DNA of 64,000 nucleotides from positions 1,772,001 through 1,836,000 of the forward strand of contig NC_009440.1 of NCBI RefSeq assembly GCF_000016605.1, written 5' to 3'. The stretch comes from Metallosphaera sedula DSM 5348. Its GTDB lineage: Archaea > Thermoproteota > Thermoprotei_A > Sulfolobales > Sulfolobaceae. Below are positions 9,465 to 19,938 of the stretch, in pieces; position 1 is the first letter of the stretch; the number at the start of each line of letters is the position of its first letter. The notes beneath the pieces are model-generated. The model worked only from the letters and a program-made list of their open reading frames with translations, searched no databases and was not told the DNA's origin. The position numbers were made by a program, and so were the translations under genes.

Positions 9465-10671
9465 AGAGAGAGTGTTAGTAGTGAGAAAAATTCAGTGAAT
9501 AATTATTTGAGATCAGTCTAGTTAGTGAAGAGCTTGAGAGCTGCTTAAGTTGGGGAAACGGCTATCATACCATGAAGTCCAACACTCTCCAACAACCCTA
9601 ACATGTGATGATGCCCGTTTCCCCACTTGAGGATATGCCGTCCGGGAAACCCTTTTCCTCCTACAGTCATCGAGATGATAAGGCCAAGGATCGAGGAGAA
9701 ACTTCCTAGGGACCTCAAGTTATTGGTCATCATGGTCATGTATTGTTCCTTGAGGGACGCGGTCAACCTCGTGAACACGAACGTCATCGTGAGACTATTC
9801 GTCGGTGAAAGGGTGAGGAAGTCTACGTTATTCGACATCATAGAGAAGTTCGCGAGGGTCAGGAATGACCTGCTCAGGGAGATGACCAAGGAACTTGAGG
9901 CTAAGTGCAGGCAGAGTTACTTGCCGTTGAGCGCATTATACGAGGGAGTTGAGTGGCTAGTGGACTCGTTCCTTCTCGACCTTCCACCAGGGAAGACTAG
10001 CCTAGAGCTGGTCCTCGAGAAGTTAAGGCTGGACTCTATGGACCTGGGCCCTATCGCGAGGGTGATTGCGTTCGCTGGGGCATGGCTTAGGACTAGGAGG
10101 AGGTTCGAGAGAACCTGAGCCAAGAAGTGGTCGTGCTCTTACTTTGGGTTGAAGCTCTTCCTGCTCGTCTCCACTGGTCTCTTCGTCCACGGACTTGAGG
10201 TCGAGTTAGCTAACTTCTCCGACGCGAGGTGCAGGCTGTCAAGGAAAGGCTTGAAGCTCGTGGACCGCGGGTTCAGGGAACGTGGATCCTTCGTCCACCC
10301 ACACGGGAACTTCAAGTACCCACGTCCCTTCGTGGAGTAGTTCGGGATCTTCCTGAAACACTGGAGACCCTACGCCGAGACAAGGGTGAGGAACGAGGCC
10401 TTCCTTTACGCGATAGCTATCACGTACAACATGATCCACTTCGTCTCAATCCAGCGCAGGACTCCGCGTCACTTACGCGCGGTTCAACTCCCTTGACGCG
10501 TATGTGGACGAGGGGTTAGGCAAAACTGTTCGTGATATTTTTATTTCTAGTAAGAGATACAAACCAGGTTAGTTAATTTAACCTTAGATCTAGGTGATAA
10601 CTTGAGATGCAGGGTTAATTTTATGCTTTATATTGAAACAAGCCGAATTTTGCAAAATCCGGACACTCTCT
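9465..10671 (+). mobile_element. IS4/ISH3-like insertion sequence, full length but inactive
   Basis: The boundaries are the inverted repeat AGAGAGTGTT at 9465-9474 and GACACTCTCT at 10662-10671, giving about 1207 bp. A leader of about 160 bp precedes the transposase frame. It contains a long stem: GGGGAAACGG near 9553 pairs with CCGTTTCCCC near 9617. The right end abuts a truncated IS256-like fragment with no spacer, so this element probably inserted into it and one side was lost. Confidence 0.7.
9627..10496 (+). pseudogene. DDE transposase (IS4/ISH3-like) with two in-frame stops
   Basis: One frame runs 290 codons from 9627 to 10496, interrupted by TGA at 10116 and TAG at 10338. Visible landmarks are a basic N-terminal part, VDSFLLDLPPG near residue 112, LVDRGF near residue 213 (a likely DDE aspartate), and the C-terminal helix RNEAFLYAIAITYNMIH carrying the likely catalytic glutamate. 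This order fits IS4-superfamily enzymes, with ISH3 the closest guess. It cannot be translated whole. The first 155 bp are shared exactly with the 361-bp mini-element at 7249. Confidence 0.7.
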
Positions 10672-11112
10672 CGTGAGGGAACTTAAGCTCGTGAGGAATG
10701 TTGAGGAAGGTAAGGCGATCCTCTCCTCGCTCAGCGAGCTCGTAGGAAAACACTACGCGAAGAGGGCGAAGCACCTCCTTGACGCGTCCAACAGATATAC
10801 CGCCTTCCTGAACTTCCCGCGCGAGGTCAGGCACTACATCTACACTAACAATACTTCCGAGAGCTTCAACCCCTATCTTGACGTAGTTCGACAGGACCTA
10901 GGAGGTTACTTCCCCTCGTCCCAACTCCTCGACACCTACGTCGTTGCCATAATCCGAAACAACTCGTGCTGGAAATCTAGTCCTGTGTCACACATCAGGC
11001 ACCACTCCTATCACCTCAAGCGGCTCCACGCTTCTCGCTTCCAGGTGATGGATGATGAAGGCTTATAAGCCGGGTTCTTTATATTTTTCTAATACAACAA
11101 TCTTGGGTAGCC
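10672..11112 (+). pseudogene. IS256-like transposase, C-terminal fragment
   Basis: The frame ends with EEGKAILSSLSELVGKHYAK, FLNFPREVRHYIYTNNTSES and FNPYLDVVRQ, a mutator/IS256-family C-terminus (compare the usual FP...IYTTNAIESLN region). The last 250 bp are almost identical to the copy at 21836-23110. The terminal sequence CTTGGGTAGCCCCAC at about 11098-11112 matches that element's end. The N-terminal two thirds are absent. Confidence 0.75.
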
Positions 11113-11154
11113 CCACTAATAACTTTTTAAATTGAATCCTTAATAATATATTGT

Positions 11155-13436
11155 ATGCTATCACTTAGGAATTTTTTCTTAGAATTCAGCACTAAAAAGC
11201 AAATATTAATACTTATATCTATGTTTTTAATTGAGAGTACATTTTTATGGTTGGTCTTAGAAGGTAGAATAGTCGTATTTTCTGATACTGGTTTTCCAAT
11301 AAACCCAGTAAATGCATTAATTACCAATTTATATTATTGGAATTGGCCTGCATTCCCTGGTGGAAGTACATATGCCGGATCTTATATTGAAGCTTGGGCA
11401 GTGGCTTCATTTTTTTATCTAATGTTTAAAAATACAGGATTATCACAATATTTTACCTTATTAACGTTCACTTATATCTCGTCTATCGGTATTTATTTCA
11501 TTGTAAGTTTGATTTTAAATAGTGAAAGAAATTATTTAACTTACTTTAGTGCTTTAGTGGCCGGATTATTCTATGTGATTTCTCCTATTTACACCTTTGA
11601 TTTTGTCAGTAATTTAAGCGGATATATATATTCTTATTCTATGTTTCCCCTATTCCTATACTTCGTTCTCAAATATATTAACAGTGATAGATGGGTATCC
11701 TTAACTTTATTAGGATTTATTACGGCAACGATCTTATTTAGTCTTGGTATTTCTTTTGGAACACCTCCAATTCTATGGTGGGAGCTGGTTACATCAATAG
11801 TAATTTTGATAATATTATCAATATTTAAAATAATAAAATTTTATATAAAAAATTTTTAATTGTATTAATAACTTTAATTGTCTCATTTATCCCCTTTGTA
11901 TTTTCCTATTTTAATAACATAAATAATATAGCCTATTCAGTTACACATAGTACCTTTGATGGTAAGTCATTAATTCAGTATATTCTACAAAACACCTTTT
12001 TAATTATGAGTATAAGAAATTATGAATTTTCATACTATACAGCAGAATACTCATTTACATTAATGCAAGGTGATATGATATACCTCCTTCTTCTCCCGTT
12101 TGTATTGATATTAGTAGCTATAATAAGTAGTAGAGATCACAAAATAACGAGACTCTTATCATTCCTTTTTTTGTATGAATTAATTATAGAAATTTTTGCA
12201 TCCGGCCTTATTAATCCTCTTATCATTACAAATATAATAAATAACTCAGTTACCGTCGGTATCGCATATTCTTTTCAAAACGTCTACAGTTTATATCCTC
12301 TATCATTAGTTTATTCCATACTTTTTGGTCTTTCATTTTATTATATTTTATCCAATATTCGCCGAATTAGACAAAGAATGGCAATTATTTTTTTGTTTGC
12401 TCTTGTTTTTATCTCAATAATGACTCCTATCTCAATAAGGCCTCCTATTAATACTTATTCTGCATTTGGATATCCTAATGTAACTTCCTTAACACCAGTT
12501 ATACCACCTTTAGTACAATTGACTGAATTTCTTAACTCTCAGCAGGATTCATTTAATGTTTTAATTGCTCCAGTACAATGGGCAGCCTATGCATATAACA
12601 ATTCCGTTATAATATCCAACCCGGTAATTTTTGGGAGTATGATTTTACCTCCCTCAGAAAAAATTGTTGGCGGAGTAGGTGGATTAGTTGATCCTATTTT
12701 GACTTATTTTCCAAACTCAAAATATAACTTCACTAATTACTTTTTGTTACTTGGTATTAAGTATGTAATAGTGAATACTCATGCCTATCCTGGGTTTGGT
12801 GCAGTTTTAAATCCTCCATATGCTAATGGATTCTTTCAGTCATTAAATCAGTTTAATATTTCTGGAATGGAGAACGTACTTAAGAAAGAAGGTGCGGTAC
12901 TAGTAGCAAATTACTCGTTATTTGAGGTATATCAGCTAGCTAATAACGTAAATATTATATATGCATCTAATGGAATACCCTATAATTTCTCATCTACTAA
13001 CGCTACTAATAACTTATTCTTTCTTTATGCAAATAACACATTAAAGGTTTACAATACTAGTTTGGTATGTAACGAGGTAGAAATAAATAACATAACCACT
13101 CAAAATGTCCATGTAAACTATCAGTATATTAATCCAGATCTATACCTAGTTCATATAAATGCATCAACTAAATTCTATCTAATCTTTGATCAAGGATACT
13201 CAAAGAATTGGTACTTAATATATCCTAATGGTAGTGTTAATAATGACCATTATTTAGCAAACGGATATTCTAATGCCTGGTTAATACCAAGGGGAAGCTA
13301 TAATATTAAAATTGAATATATACCAGAATTTCCGATATTCTATTATGAGAAATTTATTTACTTCTCAATGTTTTTTATAATATCTATATTACTAGTAATA
13401 AAGAAATTTATTAAATATACCAAATTCAATGCTTAA
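11155..13436 (+). pseudogene. Large membrane protein with outer C-terminal domain, frameshifted
   Basis: ORFs 11155-11859 and 12006-13436 belong together. The gap 11860-12005 is open in the second frame (KFLIVLITLIVSFIPFVFSY...), and the switch falls at a run of A and T (about 11841-11857). The joined product would be about 760 residues: ten or more spans in the N-terminal half, a long outer domain rich in N-x-S/T sites, and one C-terminal span with a lysine-rich tail. The plan resembles archaeal YfhO-like or GT-C-type glycosylation proteins, but I see no decisive motif. It is among the most AT-rich genes here, which suggests transfer. The frameshift lies in a homopolymer, so a sequencing error is possible. 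Confidence 0.6.
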
Positions 13437-13621
13437 CTATTAAAGACCATCTTTTAAAATGTTATACAGAACTTTTTCTTGGCTAATTAAAGTTATTAAA
13501 TCTTGGTAATAATTCTATGCTATCTTATTCCTAATCCGTATATTCATTCAGAAAATCCTGGGGTCTGATATAGCGTGTATCATCTGAATTTGCTCATAAT
13601 ATATTATGTATTTGTTTCATA

Positions 13622-14643
13622 AAATTTTGCCTAGGTCATTTGATTCCCAATCGTGTCAAGCCAAGCGGACTGCATGGACCTCTCCCACGATGGAGTCAGC
13701 TTTGTTTCTCATGAGGTGGTAGAGCCAGAACTTCAGGAGGGAGGCCATTCTCTGGAGGACGTTCCTAGCCCTTATCCCGTCGCCGAACATCCTCTTGATA
13801 GCGGATATCACGATCTCGACTCTCCATTGCTTGCTGTATCCTCTCCTCCTACTCCAATCGCGCGACGACTCCCTATACTCTAGGATCGTGTCCCTCCTCC
13901 TTGGGTTAGCCCTACCAGAGTTGGCTGACTTCTTCAGGATCACGACATCGTGGACTAGGTTGTAAATCCTGTTGGAGTCGTATGCCTTATCACCATAAAA
14001 CTTCGCGATCTGCCCGTCTTCCTTTCGAATTTTCCTGATCACCTTGACCGCAGAATCAACCTCAGAGTTCTCGACCTCAGCCTTCACGACCCTCGTGGAC
14101 TTGGAGTCAACGTCAACCGCGACCTTCAGGAACTTCCCCCTCCTCTTCCCTCCATATCTCGCCCTTATGTACCTACCTCCCTGCTCGACACTTATCCCCG
14201 TCCCGTCGCTCACGAGCTTAATTTCGTCCTTTACCTTCTAGAAATTCAGCGACATCTTCCTCAACCTCAGGTGTATTGTCTTGTAATCTAGGTATACCGG
14301 AATTATCCCCATATCGTGGAGCACCCTCAATATCCCCTCAATACCCCTGTACGTGAAGAACACGTAAAAGAAGGCTAGGAACTCGTTGAACATCACGGGC
14401 ACCCTATACGGCCTGGTCTTTGCCTCCCTGTTGTCCTCCTCGAGAAGATCGTACTATTGCTCAAACATGTAAAACGGGAACATCATCTCGTACCTAGTCA
14501 CGAGATTCTCGTCGTACTTCGCCTAATCCCTGGCGTATCTCCTTTTCTCGGAGGACATGACTATCGTGGGTATTACACGTCTTTGACGTTAACTTTGCAG
14601 AAACTAGAGTGTGTCCAACAATATCGCTAAATTAGACAAAATA
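13622..14643 (-). mobile_element. IS5-like insertion sequence
   Basis: About 1.02 kb. Possible imperfect inverted ends are ATTTTGCCTAGG near 13622 and CTAAATTAGACAAAAT near 14628. It contains the full-length but stop-containing transposase listed separately. Partial copies occur at 2291-2370, 7190-7248 and 7610-7890. The exact ends are uncertain by ten or twenty bases. Confidence 0.6.
13656..14558 (-). pseudogene. IS5-like DDE transposase with three amber stops
   Basis: A single frame of 301 codons starts at ATG 14558 (MSSEKRRYARD). It contains TAG three times: after residue 11, after FEQ, and just before KVKDEIKLVSDG. Otherwise it is uninterrupted. The DDE signature is visible as VSDGTGIS, YGDKAYDS and the glutamate region GYSKQWRVE...ISAIKRMFG, with the usual C-terminal KFWLYHL. 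The conserved frame with only point stops suggests recent inactivation. The product would catalyse cut-and-paste transposition if intact. Confidence 0.75.
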
Positions 14644-14682
14644 ATATTTAAGGGTCAGGACGGGTTTATCACGTGAGCAGAC

Positions 14683-15330
14683 GTGAAGAGGAGCGTACCT
14701 CTTCCCGTCCTGATCCACGTAATAATTTACCTTCTCCAACTTAATAATCTTAAGCCCAAGTTCTGGTCGGTCGAGGAGTTGGGGGAAGTCTTGGCTGGTT
14801 ATTTCCTCGGGCTCTCGCTCAGGAGGTTCAGGGTCCCGAGGAGTACTGTTCATTACTACTGGAGGAGAGCAACAAGGGTGACCCTGAACCTCCCCTTGAC
14901 CGGGGAGTACGCGGTTGACGAGGCCAAGGTACTTCTGGCGAAGGAGGTGATGTATTACCTATGGGTCTTGAGGGACGTTCACACGGGATATCACGTTCTT
15001 TATGGTCACTGAGGCCAGGTCGGGCCTCGACGCGATAATCCTCGTGAAGCGAGTGAGGCAGGTAGAGTTGAGGGTGAGAGGGAAAATCCTCAGGGCCAAG
15101 TACATGACAGCCTCCTCGCGTACAACGTCCTCTCGATAGCGGGGTTCGACCACGAACACGTAACCTTTGGGATTAGGAACAGGGTTGAACAGGTTTTCAG
15201 GACTGCTAAGCACAGGCTCTCTGGAATGGACTTCCACTTCCCGTGGAACGCGAGCAAGAGGAGTCTTAAGTCGTGGTTCTCCGCCTTCTTCACGGTCCAC
15301 AATCTCTTGGAAATTTGGAGGGAGAAATAA
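14683..15330 (+). pseudogene. IS6-like transposase, frameshifted and deleted
   Basis: The N-terminal frame (14683-15012) has a helix-turn-helix (RVPRSTVHYYWRRA) and EYAVDEAKV, the first catalytic aspartate of IS6 enzymes, followed by LWVLRDVHTGY with the second. After a frameshift near 15008 the reading VTEARSGLDAIILVKRV continues. A deletion near 15105 follows, then FGIRNRVEQVFRTAKHRL with the catalytic glutamate and a terminal SAFFTVHNLLEI. The element is dead. It ends about 20 bp before the start of the next glycosyltransferase, so that gene may use IS-derived upstream DNA. Confidence 0.7.
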
Positions 15331-15350
15331 ATTGTTGCACACACTTAGTT

Positions 15351-16442
15351 ATGAAAATGGTAATATTTTTGGTTTCCCGCCTGAAGCGATTCGATGGCCA
15401 GACTAAAGCGGTATTAAACTTTACCTCAGGATTGTTAAGATTAAACATGGATGTAACTATAGTTGGTTACTATATACGTGAAGACATAAAGAGGGAAGTA
15501 ACTCAAAAACTAGGAATAAATATATACAATATCTCATCAAATGACGAGACTCTCTTTGGTTTAGCTAATGAATACTATTTCGATGGAATTAGCAAAAAAC
15601 TAATGAAAATAGTACACTCGCTACCCAAGGATATAATCTTAGTTTCAAATGATATAATTGTAAATACTATTAAATATAATAAGAAAAAGTATCCCATGAT
15701 ATATTGGAGCCAGGGTGCTATAGCTTCTTTATTTATGTGGCCACTTACCTATTCCAAGTCACCAACTTTGAGAAAGTTAGTAAATATGACAGCTCCAGTT
15801 ATAAATTTACGGTTTTCTAATTCCGTTAAGCGATATCCCTGTGTCCTTGCAAATAGTAAAACCACAGGAAACATTATCTCCCTGTTTTACGATACGCCTC
15901 CTACTGATGTGGTTTATCCTCCTATCCACGTCGAGTATTATGCCCGTAAGGCCAAAACAGAGACTAATGAAGATGATAAATACGTTTTAGTATTCCTAAA
16001 AAGAGGATATCCCGCTAGTGTGAACGTTATCAAAAAGTTAGCAGAAAATGTTCGCATAAAAGTAGTTGGATATCAAATCGACAACGCAAAATCTTTCATA
16101 AATATATCTGATGAAGAACTTATTGACTTGTATTGTAATGCTTATGTTACAATTTATCCTATAACTTTTGAGAACTTTGGTTATATTCCAGTAGAATCAA
16201 TGGCGTGTGGGACCCCGGTGGTAGCCTATCGTTTTTCTGGTGGTCCTTCAGAGACCATAATACACGAAAGAACTGGTTGGTTAGTAAATACTGAGAAAGA
16301 CCTATATAAAAAGGCTCTAGAGATATATAAAAATGGGTATGATATGAAAATGAGAAAAGATGCGATAGAGAGAGCAAAGGACTTCTCTTATGTGAATTCT
16401 ACTGAAAAATTACTTTATTATATTAAAAACTCTAGCCTCTAG
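15351..16442 (+). CDS. Family 4 glycosyltransferase
   Basis: I place the start at ATG 15351 (MKMVIFLVSRLKRFDGQ), giving 364 residues. The longer frame upstream only reads through the IS6-like remnant. The N-terminal domain binds acceptor. The C-terminal domain shows VLVFLKRGYP and the EX7E motif in ENFGYIPVESMACGTPVV, followed by GGPSETI. The role is probably sugar transfer in surface glycan assembly on the cytosolic side. It is AT-rich. The promoter would lie in the IS6-like remnant. The closest-looking relatives in the window are the proteins at 6055 and 17472. Confidence 0.85.
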   Translation: MKMVIFLVSRLKRFDGQTKAVLNFTSGLLRLNMDVTIVGYYIREDIKREVTQKLGINIYNISSNDETLFGLANEYYFDGISKKLMKIVHSLPKDIILVSNDIIVNTIKYNKKKYPMIYWSQGAIASLFMWPLTYSKSPTLRKLVNMTAPVINLRFSNSVKRYPCVLANSKTTGNIISLFYDTPPTDVVYPPIHVEYYARKAKTETNEDDKYVLVFLKRGYPASVNVIKKLAENVRIKVVGYQIDNAKSFINISDEELIDLYCNAYVTIYPITFENFGYIPVESMACGTPVVAYRFSGGPSETIIHERTGWLVNTEKDLYKKALEIYKNGYDMKMRKDAIERAKDFSYVNSTEKLLYYIKNSSL

Positions 16443-16579
16443 GGCCTCAATTTTAGGCGTAGGGTGTATGGTTGGCCACCTAGTGAAACTGTACGTGATC
16501 CAGTATGTTTTCACGATCAGGCTAGAATACATTCACGTTAACAGAAAACCCTTTTTATGTCGGTCTTGATGAACTTTTT

Positions 16580-17368
16580 GTGATATCGATAGAGATTCCT
16601 GTTGTTCATGGTAAATACCTACATGATGTTCTCGAGTCTATTCGCTCCCAATCCTATCAGGACTACGAAGTTATAATTGTGAACTCAGGATCAGATCAAA
16701 TATCTGATTTAATAAGACAATATGGATTTAAAGAAATCAGGAAGAGTACTAAGCTCCTGTATGCGAGATACCTGGCTCACATGAACTCCAAAGGAGACTT
16801 CTCCCTTCTCCTAGACGAGACTAGATATCTAGGAAAAGACGCTTTGTTAACGTTATCTTCTCTAAGGCGAGATATGATAATTATTCATGAAAGGGAAGTG
16901 GGAAACTCGATTTGGATTAGACAAGCTCAGTTAGATAAGGACAACATTATCTACTGTAATCCCGCTGATGCAATCAAGGGATTTGCCTTGCCAAGATATT
17001 TCAGGTCCGAAATACTCTCGAGGGCCTTCGAAGCCCTTGAAAGCAACCTTAAGGACAAATTTTATGATGTGATATTCCCTGATCATGAACTAATATACTA
17101 TGAAGCCTCTAAGATCTCTACCGATGTAAATATTGTTAAAGAACCTTTCATCTACCATTACGGAGACTCCTCTATTCTGGACATTGCTAGAAAATATTAT
17201 AAATACGGTAAGAGCATCAGAGTGGTAAAAGGAACACTATATGAAAACTTCTTCTCCACGAAGAGAAAGGTTAGGAAGATTTGTCGGGGATCACTTCTCG
17301 ATAGAGTTGGGGTATATGGACTGTATTTAGTAAGGGGTATTCCATTTATTTTGGGAAAGTATCTTTAA
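16580..17368 (+). CDS. Family 2 glycosyltransferase-like protein
   Basis: 262 residues starting at GTG 16580. The N-terminus (ISIEIPVVHGKYLHDVLESIRSQ) and YEVIIVNSGSD are typical of the GT-A nucleotide-binding half. The usual DxD site is weak: the equivalent segment reads LLLDETRYLGKD. The second half contains a putative acceptor region (FPDHELIYYEASKI) and a basic, amphipathic C-terminus. A TATA-like TTTTTATG lies at about 16550. It forms a same-strand series with 15351 and 17472, so all three may build one glycan. The metal site should be checked before calling it active. Confidence 0.7.
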   Translation: MISIEIPVVHGKYLHDVLESIRSQSYQDYEVIIVNSGSDQISDLIRQYGFKEIRKSTKLLYARYLAHMNSKGDFSLLLDETRYLGKDALLTLSSLRRDMIIIHEREVGNSIWIRQAQLDKDNIIYCNPADAIKGFALPRYFRSEILSRAFEALESNLKDKFYDVIFPDHELIYYEASKISTDVNIVKEPFIYHYGDSSILDIARKYYKYGKSIRVVKGTLYENFFSTKRKVRKICRGSLLDRVGVYGLYLVRGIPFILGKYL

Positions 17369-17471
17369 GGGTTACAGACTTAGAGGAACTCCAGATTAAA
17401 CAGAACAAAATTCATGGAGGCACGTCCCCAGGTTACTTCATTCTTTTTACCTTCTATCTCTACTAACCCCC

Positions 17472-18518
17472 GTGAGGCTTCTTTTCATAAATCATAGGGA
17501 CATCTACCATCCGCAGGCGGGTGGGGCCGAGAGGGTCATCCTGGAGGTTGCGAGGAGACTGGCGAAGCGCGGGATTGACGTTTCCTGGTTGAGCGAATCC
17601 GTCAACACCTCACGCGATTACGAGGATGGGGTGAAACTTCTCCACGCCGGTAATCGTTTTTCGCTCCATCTTTACTCCTTGCTCCAAGCGGGTAAGTATG
17701 ACGTTGTCATAGATAGCGTGGCTCATGCCGTTCCCTTTTTCTCATACCTGGTTAACAGAAGATCCATAGCCCTAGTTTATCACGTTCATCAGGAGGTGGT
17801 CAAGTATGAGCTTGACCCAGTCACCGCGACCCTCGTGAGACAACTCGAGAAGGGGGTTAAGAACTATCCTTGGATTATCTCTATTTCTCACACAACAAAG
17901 CGCGACCTAGTCTCCTTGGGGGTAGATCCCAGGAAGATAACAGTGATCCATAACGGGATTGACCACTCGCTTTATCAACCAGGCGAGAAGTCTCCCACAC
18001 CCATGATCCTATGGATAGGCAGGATGAAGAATTATAAGAACCCACTAGACCCCATCAAGGTGTTTAAGCGACTTAAGACGAGGGCTACCCTGGTTATCGT
18101 GGGGAGTGGCGACCTTGAGGAGGAAGTAAAGAGGGCCACCCTCGGAGAGAGAGACATCATCTACCTGGGAAGGGTGTCCGAGGCCAAGAAGGTGGAGCTG
18201 TATCAAAGGGCATGGGTTACGCTGTCAACCTCGTTCATTGAGGGGTGGGGAATGACCGTGGTGGAGGCTAACGCCTGTGGGACCCCCGTTCTTGGCTACG
18301 CTACTGGCTCTCTCCCCGAGATCGTTGAGGAAGGGGTTAACGGGTTCCTTGTGGGTTACAAGGACTTGGATGGGATGGCTCAGAGGCTGGAGTACATGTT
18401 GAACGAGGATGTGATGAAGAGCCTTTCTAAGTCTAGCTACGTGAGTTCGCTTAAGTACGACTGGGATAAGACTGCAGATCAATATTATGCGAAAGTAAAG
18501 GAGGTTCTCCAGACCTAA
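17472..18518 (+). CDS. Family 4 glycosyltransferase
   Basis: 348 residues, start GTG 17472 with a TATA-like TTCTTTTTAC about 26 bases before it, so the transcript is probably leaderless. Features: the N-terminal loop HPQAGGAERVILEVARRLAK, HVHQEVV, a mid-linker ISISHTTKRDL, VIHNGID, the donor domain WIGRMKNYKNP, and EX7E in EGWGMTVVEANACGTPVL with GSLPEIV. It resembles archaeal mannosyl/glucosyltransferases of family 4. GC content is close to the chromosome average, unlike the AT-rich transferases nearby. It is followed by a gap to rmlA. Confidence 0.9.
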   Translation: MRLLFINHRDIYHPQAGGAERVILEVARRLAKRGIDVSWLSESVNTSRDYEDGVKLLHAGNRFSLHLYSLLQAGKYDVVIDSVAHAVPFFSYLVNRRSIALVYHVHQEVVKYELDPVTATLVRQLEKGVKNYPWIISISHTTKRDLVSLGVDPRKITVIHNGIDHSLYQPGEKSPTPMILWIGRMKNYKNPLDPIKVFKRLKTRATLVIVGSGDLEEEVKRATLGERDIIYLGRVSEAKKVELYQRAWVTLSTSFIEGWGMTVVEANACGTPVLGYATGSLPEIVEEGVNGFLVGYKDLDGMAQRLEYMLNEDVMKSLSKSSYVSSLKYDWDKTADQYYAKVKEVLQT

Positions 18519-18702
18519 ACCTGAAGAGGTTTTGTCGAGTTAACTTGTGTGCCCATTTAACTTTTATTCAGTGTGATTGTCATCTAACTCAAAGAACTAG
18601 TCTGAGCGTGCATTATCCAAGAGTTCTCCCAGATCTCAAAGGGAAAAGATACGAGATGGACACGGGTCATTGCGTGAGTCAGAGACTTTCTATCCCTTAT
18701 GT

Positions 18703-18720
18703 CTAGGCATTTCGAACGTC
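18703..18720 (+). repeat. Dispersed 18-bp intergenic motif, copy 2
   Basis: CTAGGCATTTCGAACGTC, followed by AATACACAATCTTGAC. It lies in the 349-bp gap before rmlA (18519-18867), which otherwise holds only the rmlA promoter (TTATTTA at about 18839). See copies at 1045 and 19939. Confidence 0.5.
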
Positions 18721-18867
18721 AAATACACAATCTTGACTAGGTCCCGAGTCAGTATCGAAAGTCTCTTTGAACCCACACCATGTCTCATGATATCTCTTAT
18801 TGATGTCTCTATCTAGTCATCCTATAAAACCTTGAAAGCTTATTTACCGAGGCTGGAACTACACTTC

Positions 18868-19917
18868 ATGAAAGGGCTTATCCTCGCGGGTGGACACGGA
18901 ACTAGGTTAAGACCCTTAACTCACACTGGGAACAAGCACGCGATCCCCATCGCCAACAAGCCCATGGTCTTGTACGCAGTCGAGAACCTAGTGAACGCGG
19001 GGATACGCGACATTGTGGTGATCTTGGGTCCGCTCAAGGAGGGGATAAAGGAGGCCATTGACGGGAACTACCCCGCTAATTTCACCTACGTGGAGCAGGA
19101 ACCCCTCGGGCTAGCCCACGCGGTCATGAAGGCTGAGAAGTACCTAGATGAGCCCTTCGTCATGCACCTTGGCGACAACCTCCTGCAGAACGGGATCTCC
19201 CAGTTCGTGAACAAGTTCCATGAAACCAAGGCAGACGCAGTGATTGGCGTAACTCCCGTGAAGGACCCGAGGCAGTACGGTGTCGTTGTAATCGAGAATG
19301 GGAGGGTGAAGAGGCTTATGGAGAAACCCAGGGACCCGCCCTCTAACCTGGCACTCGTGGGAGTTTACGTTTTCACTCCCGTGGTCCACGACTATACGAA
19401 GAGGCTGAAGCCGAGCTGGAGGGGAGAGTACGAGATTACAGACGTGTTACAGCTCATGGTTGAGGATGGTAGGAGGGTTGAGGTGGTTCAGGTGGAGGGA
19501 TGGTGGAAGGACACGGGGAAGCCAGAGGACCTGCTTGAGGCGAACCAGTTGGTGCTGGACTCTCTTCACGGTAGCTTTAGACACGATCACGCGAAGATCG
19601 AGGGCAGGGTACAGGTCGGGGAAGGGACAGTCTTGAGGGAGAACGTCATAATTCGCGGACCCGCGATTATAGGGAAGAACTGCGTCATAGGGCCTAACGT
19701 ATTCATTGGTCCATATACCTCGATCTGGGATGATTGCGAACTCAGTGATGTAGAGATAGAGAACTCGATCGTCATGAAGGGCGTTAAGATAAAAGGGGTT
19801 TCCAGGATAAGCTATAGTATTATAGGTAACGATGTGGTCGTTGAGAGCAGATCGGGAGTACCCAGGATCAAGCGACTCGTGGTCGGGGATAGGTCAAGGA
19901 TAACGCTGTCAAGTTGA
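18868..19917 (+). CDS. rmlA: Glucose-1-phosphate thymidylyltransferase, long archaeal form
   Basis: The start ATG 18868 gives MKGLILAGGHGTRLRPL, the nucleotide-binding signature; a TATA-like TTATTTA lies 26 bases upstream. The first 235 residues form the transferase domain (KPMVLYAVENL, VMHLGDN, EKPRDPPS, WWKDTGKPEDL). The last 110 are a left-handed beta-helix of hexapeptide repeats (VLRENVIIRGPAIIGKNCVIG...). It joins dTTP and glucose-1-phosphate to make dTDP-glucose, the first step to dTDP-rhamnose. RmlB and RmlC are 5 to 7 kb downstream, separated by IS DNA, so the pathway is not one operon here. Confidence 0.9.
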   Translation: MKGLILAGGHGTRLRPLTHTGNKHAIPIANKPMVLYAVENLVNAGIRDIVVILGPLKEGIKEAIDGNYPANFTYVEQEPLGLAHAVMKAEKYLDEPFVMHLGDNLLQNGISQFVNKFHETKADAVIGVTPVKDPRQYGVVVIENGRVKRLMEKPRDPPSNLALVGVYVFTPVVHDYTKRLKPSWRGEYEITDVLQLMVEDGRRVEVVQVEGWWKDTGKPEDLLEANQLVLDSLHGSFRHDHAKIEGRVQVGEGTVLRENVIIRGPAIIGKNCVIGPNVFIGPYTSIWDDCELSDVEIENSIVMKGVKIKGVSRISYSIIGNDVVVESRSGVPRIKRLVVGDRSRITLSS

Positions 19918-19938
19918 GACTTGATATACTTGTATATT

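Noticed and set aside
10229-10519. 96-residue plus-strand ORF
   Set aside because: It is an alternate frame within the IS4/ISH3-like transposase, whose conserved residues lie in the other frame.
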